From positions 1 through 59,468 of the forward strand of contig CAKTTL010000004.1 of assembly GCA_934615235.1 (NCBI GenBank): a DNA stretch of 59,468 nucleotides, in the 5' to 3' direction. Below the pieces are notes generated by a model. That model saw only the letters and a list, made by a program, of their open reading frames with translations, did not search any database and had not been told where the DNA came from. The first letter of the stretch is position 1, and each line of letters begins with the position of its first letter. The translations under genes were made by a program, and so were the position numbers. Source of the stretch: an uncultured Clostridia bacterium (lineage in GTDB: Bacteria > Bacillota > Clostridia > Christensenellales > Aristaeellaceae). Shown piece after piece: positions 32,777-40,304 of the stretch.

Positions 32777-33871
32777 TCAGGAAAGCCAGCAATTGCGCTT
32801 CGTGTTTTCGTATTTTCCATTCGTCAACGCCTGCAGAGAGATGCGGCTGAACAGCACGTGATTGCTTCTGCAATGAACAAGCCCGATCACGGGTTCTTCC
32901 TCGGCAAGCGTGCATAAATCGCTGTAGCCGGGCATCGCGTCTCCCGGTGCAAGCTTCCTCACATCCGGAAAGGTTCTGCCTCCATCAAGGCTGATCAAAA
33001 TTTCCATGTCCCTGCGCTGTTCAATCCAGGAAACGCGGGAAACAAGCAGCATATCGTCGTACGGCGCTTTGCCGCGAACGGCCGTAACGCCCGCGTCGCA
33101 GTTATTCGCCGGGCCTGCCGCCTGCGGCACGGGTTCCGACCAGTTTTCGCCGCCGTCCACGCTGCGGCTTTCAAACCGGCAGGGATTATTCCCGCCGGCG
33201 CGCATCACCCAGACAAGCCCGTTTTCCGTTTCGGCAACGCGCGATTCGTTCGCCATGCATGCCTGTCCGATCGGCTCCGTATGCCGCCAGGTTTCGCCGT
33301 GATCGTCGCTATAGAGGATGGACGCGCAATATCCGCGCTCGCGCGCGGGCTTTTCCACACCGTATCTTCGATGCCAGAATGGAACGATCAGCCTCCCGGC
33401 GTGCGCGCCCTTTTTCAGCTGAATCCCATGTCCCGGTCCTTCCAGATGGAACGGCAGCGGATCCGCGCCGGCTTCAAGCGCCGCGTTCAGCCGTCGCGGT
33501 CCGGACCAGGTAACGCCCGCATCGTCGCTGAAGACAACGAAATTTTCCGTTGAGCGGTTATCATGATTGTCGGCATAAAACAGGAAAAGCCGCTTCGCCT
33601 GCGCGTCGTAAACGGGCACCGGATTCGTCCAGCAATGAACGCCCTCCCCTGCGCAGATTACGACGTTTTCCGCAAACGTTCTGCCAAAGTCTTCGCTGCG
33701 CCGCATCCAGATTTCGTGTATGCAGCCGACGTCTCCGCCCTTTCCATCGCGCGCCTCGGCAAAAGCCAATACCACGTTTTCCATCGCAACCACGCCGAAA
33801 ACATGCATCAGCGAACTCTTTTCCCCGCCGTGGCGCCAAAGCTCCGTCTCCGTATATTCCCATTCGGACAT
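32777..33871 (-). CDS. Cytoplasmic sialidase-like (BNR/Asp-box) protein
   Basis: A 364-residue six-bladed propeller with four Asp boxes (SEDFGRTF, SDDAGVTW, SDDHGETW, SVDGGENW) and a fifth degenerate SLDGGRTF. By comparison with GH33 sialidases it keeps a Glu (in ANESR), the second Arg (VWVMRAGG), the third Arg (EQRRDME) and the nucleophile-like Tyr (PGYSDL). The first arginine of the FRIP motif is missing (HVFGVV). There is no signal peptide. It may therefore hydrolyse a different or intracellular sialoside, or act as a non-hydrolytic enzyme on an imported nonulosonate. The start at 33871 follows GGAGG; 46 nt separate it from nanA. Confidence 0.75.
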   Translation of the reverse strand: MSEWEYTETELWRHGGEKSSLMHVFGVVAMENVVLAFAEARDGKGGDVGCIHEIWMRRSEDFGRTFAENVVICAGEGVHCWTNPVPVYDAQAKRLFLFYADNHDNRSTENFVVFSDDAGVTWSGPRRLNAALEAGADPLPFHLEGPGHGIQLKKGAHAGRLIVPFWHRRYGVEKPARERGYCASILYSDDHGETWRHTEPIGQACMANESRVAETENGLVWVMRAGGNNPCRFESRSVDGGENWSEPVPQAAGPANNCDAGVTAVRGKAPYDDMLLVSRVSWIEQRRDMEILISLDGGRTFPDVRKLAPGDAMPGYSDLCTLAEEEPVIGLVHCRSNHVLFSRISLQALTNGKYENTKRNCWLS

Positions 33872-33903
33872 TGCCGCGCCTCCTTTTCTCTTTTCCAGGA
33901 AAT

Positions 33904-33933
33904 GCGGCCGCGCCGAAAAACCGGCGCGGCCGC
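33904..33933 (-). promoter_or_regulatory. Strong hairpin after the binding-protein gene
   Basis: GCGGCCGCGCCG (33904-33915) pairs perfectly over 12 bp with CGGCGCGGCCGC (33922-33933). The RNA tail is ATTTCC, too poor for full termination, so it likely acts as a 3' stabiliser or partial terminator giving more binding protein than downstream enzymes. Confidence 0.65.
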
Positions 33934-33952
33934 GCACAAAATCTACGAGTCT

Positions 33953-35536
33953 TTATTCAGCGTCCATCGCGCGCTTCGCGTCGAGAATTTCCTGTCCGCC
34001 GGCCTGCAGCCACTGCTGCTGATACGCGTCGAACGTTTCGTCAATATCGACTTCGCCCATGACGGCCTTCATGAAATACTCGGAGTAAACCTTATCGCAC
34101 GCATCGCCGTATTCGATGTCCGCATCGGTCTTAAACACGGAAACGCTGGAAGGCTCGATAACCGGGAAATCCTTGACCTGCTTGAAAATCTCATAGCGGG
34201 AGCCCGCAACGCCCACGCCGCCCTGACGCCAGGCCAGAACGCTTTCCGGCATGAAGGAGAAGTTGTAGAAGTGCTGCTCGCCGCTGTCGGCCTGCGCCTC
34301 GCGCTCAGCGAAGCCTTCTTCCGGATATTTATGCACGTTGCCTTCTTCGTCCAGATCCCAGTTAACGCCCTTCTCGCCGTAGTTATCGGCAAGCCACAGA
34401 TCCAGATCACGGAAATAGGTATCCTGAATCTGCAGAAGGCGGATCATCTTTTCGTCAGAGCAATTGTAGCCGAAGACCACGCCGCTCGTGCTGACCGGAA
34501 CGCTGTACATCACCGTCTGGCTGCCTTCAACCGGCGGGATGATCGTCACAGGTTTATTTTCGCCCTTTGCGAAAGCCGCACCCGGGCCGGAAAGGGTCGC
34601 GCCGCCGGTGGACTGCAGGCAGTTATCCAGGCTTTCATAACCAGCAATGATGCCATTGGCATACTTCGCAACGCCCTCGGAACGGCCGTCCGTGGTGATT
34701 TCCGGGTCATAGATGCCCAGCGCGTACCAGCGCTGCATCAGCTTAAGCGCGTCCTTCAGCGCCGGATCGGCCGCGGCGGTCATCAGCGTGCCGTCCTCGT
34801 CGTAGTACCAGTAGTTCTTGGCGATTCCGTAGTATGCCATTTCATAATAGCCGTAATCGTTGCTCTTGCCAAGCGCATAGGTGTCTTCCTTGCCGTTTCC
34901 GTCCGGATCATCCGTATGCAGTTTCAGCAGCATCGCTTCCAGCTCTTCCATCGTGGTGGGCAGGTTCGCTTCATCGTAACCGATGGCGTTCAGATACGCC
35001 GTATTGATGCCCATCACGTTCGGGCACTTCCAGGACGCAGTGATCTGCGGGATACCCCAGAATTTGCCGTCATACTTGCAGTAATCGGTCCAGTTTTCGC
35101 CAAGCTCCGCTTCGAGGATCGCGGTAATCGTCGGCGCATAGGTGCGGATCATTTCCGGATCCACCTCGCGGATAAGTTCCATTTCCGCCATCTTGGCGAA
35201 ATTGGCCGGACGAACGGTGCAAATATCAAAGTCTTCCGCCGTGCTCATGTACAGGTTCACCTGCTCGGTGTTGTAGCAATCGATCGGCACGTTGGTCACT
35301 TTGATGTTGAAACGCTTTTCAATAATCTGCTGCATGGGCGTATTGTCCTTGGGCAGAATCCCGTTATCGTTCCATCCCCACCAGGTAATGTCAAGCGTCT
35401 TATCCATATCGACCAGTTCAGGATCCGCCTTATCGGCGACGGACTGCATCCAGGGCGACAGTTCCGCCATGGACGGCACGGCGATCGTCAAAAGCAGGCC
35501 GATCACCAGAAGGCAGGAAACGAGAGTTTTCTTCAT
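33953..35536 (-). CDS. ABC extracellular solute-binding protein (LplA-like)
   Basis: A 527-residue binding protein of the long LplA/YtcQ class that accompanies LplB/LplC-type permeases. The signal peptide ends at VPSMAELS (signal peptidase I), again without a lipobox cysteine. Family features include DITWWGWNDNGI, TMEELEAMLLKLHTDDPDGNG (a D-rich calcium-like loop) and WYALGIYDPEIT. AAGGAG lies 8 nt before the ATG at 35536. It is followed by a strong hairpin. The ligand is probably a sialic-acid-related sugar, judged only from the operon. Confidence 0.88.
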   Translation of the reverse strand: MKKTLVSCLLVIGLLLTIAVPSMAELSPWMQSVADKADPELVDMDKTLDITWWGWNDNGILPKDNTPMQQIIEKRFNIKVTNVPIDCYNTEQVNLYMSTAEDFDICTVRPANFAKMAEMELIREVDPEMIRTYAPTITAILEAELGENWTDYCKYDGKFWGIPQITASWKCPNVMGINTAYLNAIGYDEANLPTTMEELEAMLLKLHTDDPDGNGKEDTYALGKSNDYGYYEMAYYGIAKNYWYYDEDGTLMTAAADPALKDALKLMQRWYALGIYDPEITTDGRSEGVAKYANGIIAGYESLDNCLQSTGGATLSGPGAAFAKGENKPVTIIPPVEGSQTVMYSVPVSTSGVVFGYNCSDEKMIRLLQIQDTYFRDLDLWLADNYGEKGVNWDLDEEGNVHKYPEEGFAEREAQADSGEQHFYNFSFMPESVLAWRQGGVGVAGSRYEIFKQVKDFPVIEPSSVSVFKTDADIEYGDACDKVYSEYFMKAVMGEVDIDETFDAYQQQWLQAGGQEILDAKRAMDAE

Positions 35537-35594
35537 GTGGTACACTCCTTTTTCTTTTTTATGCGAATCGGCTTTCGCCGATGGCATTATGTTT

Positions 35595-36476
35595 TCATCC
35601 CTTTACCGCGCCGCTTGTCAGGCCGCTGATAAAGTATTTCTGCGCAAAGGGATATACGCAGAGAATCGGCAGGATCGTAACGATAATCGTTACCGCCTTT
35701 ACCGCATCCTCCGCCACGGTGATTTCCGTCACGCCGTCGTCGAACATCGCAGCGATCTGCGAATCCATCAGCATCCGGCGAAGCATCACCTGCAAAACCT
35801 GTTTGGAAGGGGTAATGATGTAAATCATCGGCGTAAACCAGCTGTTCCACTGCGCAACCGCCGCCCAGAGGGCGATCGTCGCAAGGATCGGCTTGGCCAA
35901 CGGCAGATAAATACGGAAGGCAATCACCATATCGTTCGCGCCGTCGAGCTTCGCACTCTCTTCCAGCTCCGCCGGGATATCGGCGATAAAATTGCGCATA
36001 ACCAGAATGTAATAAGCGCTGAACATCGCGGGCAGCACAAGCACCCAACGGCTGTCATGCAGCCCCAGATTTTTGTAAAGCAGGTACTGCGGAATGAGGC
36101 CGCCACTGAAATACATCGTAAAGAGCATCAGATAGGTAATCGTGCGGTTAAACGGCATATTCGGCTTGGACAGCGGATACGCCGCCATAAACGTCGTCGT
36201 CACGCAAAGCAGCGTGCCGACAACCGTCGAAAAAATCGTGTTCCCGTAATTCTGGAACAGGCTTTCCTGCGTCAACACATCGTGATACGCCTGCAGCGAA
36301 AAATCTTCCACCCACATTCTGGAACCCAGCTTAACCGCCGCGCCGCTGAACGAATCCATCAAAATCGTCCAAAACGGCAACAGCACGATCAGCGAAAAGA
36401 GAATCGCAACCGCATAGCATACGCCGACCAGAACGCGGTCAGACGCACTGTTCGAATGAATTCTGCCCGCCTGCAT
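35595..36476 (-). CDS. Carbohydrate ABC permease (LplC/YtcP-like)
   Basis: A 293-residue permease with six helices. The coupling loop reads EESAKLDGANDMVIAFRIYLP, shown in part; the conserved Gly is in LDGAND. The end YFISGLTSGAVKG is characteristic of the LplC/YtcP group. The gene follows the LplB-like permease by 15 nt and precedes the binding-protein gene by 58 nt. No ATPase is encoded in this operon, so the importer must borrow one, possibly the MsmX-like protein encoded at 21287. Confidence 0.9.
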   Translation of the reverse strand: MQAGRIHSNSASDRVLVGVCYAVAILFSLIVLLPFWTILMDSFSGAAVKLGSRMWVEDFSLQAYHDVLTQESLFQNYGNTIFSTVVGTLLCVTTTFMAAYPLSKPNMPFNRTITYLMLFTMYFSGGLIPQYLLYKNLGLHDSRWVLVLPAMFSAYYILVMRNFIADIPAELEESAKLDGANDMVIAFRIYLPLAKPILATIALWAAVAQWNSWFTPMIYIITPSKQVLQVMLRRMLMDSQIAAMFDDGVTEITVAEDAVKAVTIIVTILPILCVYPFAQKYFISGLTSGAVKG

Positions 36477-36491
36477 AACGCCTCTCCTTTC

Positions 36492-37433
36492 TTATGCTCC
36501 ATGCTTGTTGGTCGTTTTTGTCAGCTGGTTGACCGCGATCATCAAGGCAAAACCAAGCACATTCTTAAACAGACCGATCGCCGCGGAATAGCTGAAATTG
36601 TTATCAATCAGGCCAACGCGATAGGAATACGTATCGATAATATCCGCCACATCATATACGGCTGCCGAATAGAGATTGAAAATCTGATCAAAGCCCGCGC
36701 TCATGATGTTGCCAATGCGCAAAATAAACATCGTCATTACAACCGGCAAAATCGACGGCAGTGTAATATACCAGATCCGCTGGAACCGGCTTGCGCCATC
36801 GATTTCAGCCGATTCGTACTGGTCCATCGGAATCCCCGCCATCGCGGCCAGATACACAATCGACCCCCAGCCCATGCTTTTCCAAATATCGGTAACCAGA
36901 ACAATCGGAATGAAATAATTCGATTTCGTCAGCCAAATCGCCGGCGTTCCGCCGCATAGTTTGACCAGCGCGTTAACCGGTCCGTTCAGGCTCAAAAGCG
37001 ATTTGACAATTCCGCCCAGCACAACCCAGGAAACGAAATGCGGCATATAGCTGATCGTCTGCGCAACCTTTTTCAGCCGCTGATTGCCGATTTCGTTGAG
37101 CATCAGCGCAAAAATCACGCCCGCCGGAAAGCAGATCACCAGCCGCAGTCCACTGATTACCAGCGTATTGCGCAGCACCGTCATAAACGTCTGCTCCCTG
37201 AACATGCGCAGAAAATACTTGAACCCGACCCACTGGCTGCCCCAGATGCCGGAACGCGGCTTGTAATTTTTGAATGCGATCTGTATCCCATACATCGGCG
37301 CATAGCAGAAAATAATCATCGCCGCAACAGCCGGAATGAGCATCAGATACAAATACCGATACTCGTGGATTCGCACCCGCAACGGTTTTCTGGTCGCATC
37401 CGTTCGCCGCATTTCCAAAGGGTTTGACATCAT
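36492..37433 (-). CDS. Carbohydrate ABC permease (LplB-like)
   Basis: A 313-residue permease whose N-terminal APMYGIQIAFKNYKPRSGIWGSQWVGF segment (key words APMYG and AFKNY) identifies the LplB subfamily. It has six helices and an EAA-type loop YESAEIDGASRFQRIWYITLP. It dimerises with the LplC-like permease encoded downstream. The tandem ATG at 37433/37430 is preceded by GGAAGG about 12 nt away. It lies second in the operon, 29 nt after the FAD oxidoreductase. Confidence 0.9.
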   Translation of the reverse strand: MMSNPLEMRRTDATRKPLRVRIHEYRYLYLMLIPAVAAMIIFCYAPMYGIQIAFKNYKPRSGIWGSQWVGFKYFLRMFREQTFMTVLRNTLVISGLRLVICFPAGVIFALMLNEIGNQRLKKVAQTISYMPHFVSWVVLGGIVKSLLSLNGPVNALVKLCGGTPAIWLTKSNYFIPIVLVTDIWKSMGWGSIVYLAAMAGIPMDQYESAEIDGASRFQRIWYITLPSILPVVMTMFILRIGNIMSAGFDQIFNLYSAAVYDVADIIDTYSYRVGLIDNNFSYSAAIGLFKNVLGFALMIAVNQLTKTTNKHGA

Positions 37434-37462
37434 AGGGCATCTTTTCCTTCCTGAACCGTATT

Positions 37463-38902
37463 TTACTCGTCCACCTCGGCGTCGTTCTTTCTCAATTCGG
37501 CGCGCAGCGCCTGAACGTCAATATTCCGAAACGCCGTATTCTGCCGCAGCTTCAGCGCCGCCGCCACGCCGGCCGCCTCGCCGACAGCAAAGCAGGTAGA
37601 CATAATCCGCGCCGGGCCCATCGCCTGTCCATCCGCGCCGATGCAGCGCCCGGCGGCAATCAGGTTGTCCGCGCCTTTCGGCAGCAGCGAACGGTACGGG
37701 ATCGGCGTAATACCGCGCTTAACGGCCATTCCCTTGTCTGCAAACACCTGGCCATCCTTGCGGCGCAAGTCAAAATGCCGTCCGGCCAGTGCAATCGTAT
37801 CCTCAAAGGAAACGCCGCGCAGCAGATCTTCCTCGGTCAGCTGGTATTCCGCGTCGATGCGCCGCGTTTCGCGCACGCCCGGCATCGCGGCCGTCAGCCG
37901 CAGCCGGCAGTTCTGCGCTCCCGGTATATAGTTGCGGAAGAGCACCTCCGTCAGCAGCTTCGCGCGCTGCCGGCCTCGCAGCGTCAGCTCTGTCCGATCC
38001 TTTCCCGACGTGCCGTCATAACCGTTAAAATTCGTGCCGCCGTTAATCATGAAAACGCCCGGCTGCACCATCGGGAAAATGATCAGCTCGTCTGGCAGAT
38101 CGAGCTCCGGATGTTCAGCGCGCGCACGCGCACATATATCCAAAAACCATGGATCGTTACCGTCGTTGAGATATTTCTCAATCGCGCCCGCATCAATCCC
38201 TTCAATATGAACGACGAAGCTTGCGATGGTCATTTCGCCGGTCTTCCGGTCGCCCTTATAGGTACCGAAACCCGCGCAGTCCACAATGTCCGCGTCGCCC
38301 GTACAGTCAATCACCGTCCGCGCCGGAACGTATTGCAGTCCGCTCTTATCGACGAAATAAACGCCTTCCACCACATCACGCATTCTGCGCACGTCAAACG
38401 CATGCGCATAATAACGAATCGTCACGCCCGCTTCGACCAGCATCTCATCCAGCACGTGCTTGCCGATTTCGATGTCAAACGTAAATTCATCGTGGCATCC
38501 CAGCCGGTCCAGTCCCGGATATTCGTCTGTCTGCCCCATTGCGCCGGGCTTTACGCCGCCGCCTGCGGCAGCCATTCGTTTCCATGTTTCTTCAAAAATG
38601 CCGCCGACCGCGCGGCGCGGATGCGGAAGGTCTTTATACGCAAGCCCCCGCTCCAACATCCAGCGAAATGGGATCGAGCCGTTCGTATATCCCAGATAAA
38701 ACGGCAGCGCGCCCGAAGTAGAAGTGCCGCCCGCACAGCCCGTCGCTTCCAGCATGAGCACGGAACATCCCTGACGCGCAGCGGCGATTGCCGCCGCCGT
38801 TCCCGCCGGTCCGCCCCCTGCGACGACCACGTCGTATTGCGGCAGCGTAAGCGTGCGACTTCCCATATCGTGCGTTTCCGGCCGTCGGCTTGAATCGTTC
38901 AT
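37463..38902 (-). CDS. FAD-dependent oxidoreductase (PF12831-type)
   Basis: A 479-residue flavoprotein with an N-terminal dinucleotide fold VVAGGGPAGTAAAIAAARQG (about 26-45), a second FAD contact TVIDCTGDADIV and a C-terminal GRCIGADGQAMGPARIMSTC. No signal peptide is seen. PF12831 proteins are common in sugar catabolic clusters and are suspected to oxidise sugars, sugar acids or amino sugars. GGGGAG lies 8 nt before the ATG. As the first gene of the operon it may prepare the imported substrate, but the reaction is unknown. Confidence 0.85.
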   Translation of the reverse strand: MNDSSRRPETHDMGSRTLTLPQYDVVVAGGGPAGTAAAIAAARQGCSVLMLEATGCAGGTSTSGALPFYLGYTNGSIPFRWMLERGLAYKDLPHPRRAVGGIFEETWKRMAAAGGGVKPGAMGQTDEYPGLDRLGCHDEFTFDIEIGKHVLDEMLVEAGVTIRYYAHAFDVRRMRDVVEGVYFVDKSGLQYVPARTVIDCTGDADIVDCAGFGTYKGDRKTGEMTIASFVVHIEGIDAGAIEKYLNDGNDPWFLDICARARAEHPELDLPDELIIFPMVQPGVFMINGGTNFNGYDGTSGKDRTELTLRGRQRAKLLTEVLFRNYIPGAQNCRLRLTAAMPGVRETRRIDAEYQLTEEDLLRGVSFEDTIALAGRHFDLRRKDGQVFADKGMAVKRGITPIPYRSLLPKGADNLIAAGRCIGADGQAMGPARIMSTCFAVGEAAGVAAALKLRQNTAFRNIDVQALRAELRKNDAEVDE

Positions 38903-38921
38903 TTCCTGATCTCCCCTGCTA

Positions 38922-38950
38922 TTATACTAGATTTATAATTTTTATACTGG
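38922..38950. promoter_or_regulatory. Direct repeats TTATACTRG in the operon leader
   Basis: TTATACTAG (38922-38930) and TTATACTGG (38942-38950) are direct repeats 20 bp apart, two helical turns, between the predicted transcription start and the first gene. They are candidate binding sites for the divergent regulator, on spacing alone. Confidence 0.3.
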
Positions 38951-38970
38951 TCATGCCATGCAATGTGGTG

Positions 38971-39000
38971 ATTATACAACCGTGCATACATAGCAGTCAA
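38971..39000 (-). promoter_or_regulatory. Promoter of the nine-gene sialic-acid-like operon
   Basis: The minus strand reads TTGACT (38995-39000), an 18-nt spacer and TATAAT (38971-38976), giving a leader of about 62 nt before the oxidoreductase gene. A second TATAAT at 38921-38926 is too close to the ribosome binding site. Confidence 0.75.
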
Positions 39001-39099
39001 CATTTTGCAAAGAAAACGGGCAAACATATCACATTATCAGTCAGATTTGACCGCAATTCAAAACCTGACCGTTTTTTGTATAGAGATAATTCCGGTTCC

Positions 39100-39128
39100 T
39101 TGCATTCATTCCCGCGCTCTGCTATACT
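39100..39128 (+). promoter_or_regulatory. Promoter of the GntR-LacI regulator gene
   Basis: TTGCAT (39100-39105), a 17-nt spacer and TATACT (39123-39128) lie about 32 nt before the ATG at 39161. Confidence 0.75.
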
Positions 39129-39160
39129 GCATGCATCACACAAAAAAGGGTGCTTTGACA

Positions 39161-40243
39161 ATGCTGCGATATCTCGAAATCAAAAAACAGCTTCAGGATC
39201 TGATCGCGGTCACAACTCCGGGCGAAAAGCTGGCCGACCGCGTGACGCTCTGCCGCCGTTTCGACACCACACGCACAACGCTTGATAAAGCCATTCGCGA
39301 ACTCGTTCGCGAAGGAATGCTGACCTCGCGCAAAGGCAGCGGCACATATGTCGCCTCTTCGCTGCAAATCGCGCAGCAAAACGCAGGCAGCTGGTGCGTA
39401 ATCGTTCCGAATATCATTGAGCCGATTTATAATACGCTCGTCAGTTCCATTGAAAAATCCGCGCAGCAGCTCAATATCAACGTTATTCTCTGCTCCTCCG
39501 AAAACAACTTTCTCAAACAGGAGCGCTTTGTGCGTCGTCTCGCAAAGTCCGGCATCGCCGGATTCATCATCGTTCCTGTAATCACCAGCAGCTATTCTGA
39601 AAACCAGCGCCTGTACAGCAACCTGCAGGAGCTGGAAATCCCGTTTCTTTTCTGCAATCGTTCCGTCGATGGAATCAACGCGCCCGTTGTCACCTCGAAC
39701 AATTTCTACGGCGGCTATATCGCCACAAAACACTTTATCAGCCGCGGCTATCGCAAAATCGCGTATATCAGCCATCGTCAATACAGCTCGTGTATCGATC
39801 GCTGTCAGGGCTACATGTCTGCGCTGATGGAAGCCGGGCTGCCGATCAATCGCTCCATCATCCGTATGCCGCGCGCCGACGCGGAACCGCTAAACTATTA
39901 CGAAGAAGCGAAGCTTCTCATACAGAACACGGATATCGACGCGATCTTCTGTTTCAGCGATTCCGGCGCATTTCAGGTCATGAACGCAATCCTCGATTCA
40001 GGCCTTTCCGTTTCCGACGATATTGGGGTGATCGGCTATAACAACAGCGATTCCTGCACCGTCTCCTTCCCGCCGCTCACGTCGGTTTCGTATGAAACTC
40101 CGGAAATCGGTCAGAAAGCAACCGAAGTGCTCTACAACCTCTGCAACAACCGCAAAAGCAGCTCCGGCTTTGAATACTACCTTTTCCAACCGAAGCTTTT
40201 CATTCGTGAAAGCTGTAAAGGGCCGCGAAACGCATGCATATAA
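39161..40243 (+). CDS. GntR-LacI hybrid transcriptional regulator (AraR type)
   Basis: A 360-residue regulator. Residues 1-68 are a GntR winged helix (KLADRVTLCRRFDTTRTTLD, REGMLTSRKGSGTYVA). The rest is a LacI/periplasmic-binding-protein sugar-sensing domain (SGIAGFIIVPV, FLFCNRSVDG, ISRGYRKIAYI, DDIGVIGYNNSD). Such hybrids repress sugar operons and release DNA upon binding the sugar. The ATG at 39161 is preceded by AAAGGG; the frame open from 39005 runs through the promoter and is rejected. It is divergent from the sialic-acid-like operon, its most likely target. Confidence 0.88.
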   Translation: MLRYLEIKKQLQDLIAVTTPGEKLADRVTLCRRFDTTRTTLDKAIRELVREGMLTSRKGSGTYVASSLQIAQQNAGSWCVIVPNIIEPIYNTLVSSIEKSAQQLNINVILCSSENNFLKQERFVRRLAKSGIAGFIIVPVITSSYSENQRLYSNLQELEIPFLFCNRSVDGINAPVVTSNNFYGGYIATKHFISRGYRKIAYISHRQYSSCIDRCQGYMSALMEAGLPINRSIIRMPRADAEPLNYYEEAKLLIQNTDIDAIFCFSDSGAFQVMNAILDSGLSVSDDIGVIGYNNSDSCTVSFPPLTSVSYETPEIGQKATEVLYNLCNNRKSSSGFEYYLFQPKLFIRESCKGPRNACI

Positions 40244-40301
40244 AAAACAAACCGACCGTGATTCCTGTTAAAAGCAATCACGGTCGGTTTCTTGTTTTTT
40301 T
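40243..40301. terminator. Bidirectional terminator
   Basis: AAACCGACCGTGATT (40249-40263) pairs with AATCACGGTCGGTTT (40276-40290), a perfect 15-bp stem with a 12-nt loop. CTTGTTTTTTT follows on the plus strand and GTTTTTTATA on the minus strand, serving the regulator gene and the convergent DHH gene. Confidence 0.92.
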
Positions 40302-40304
40302 GCT

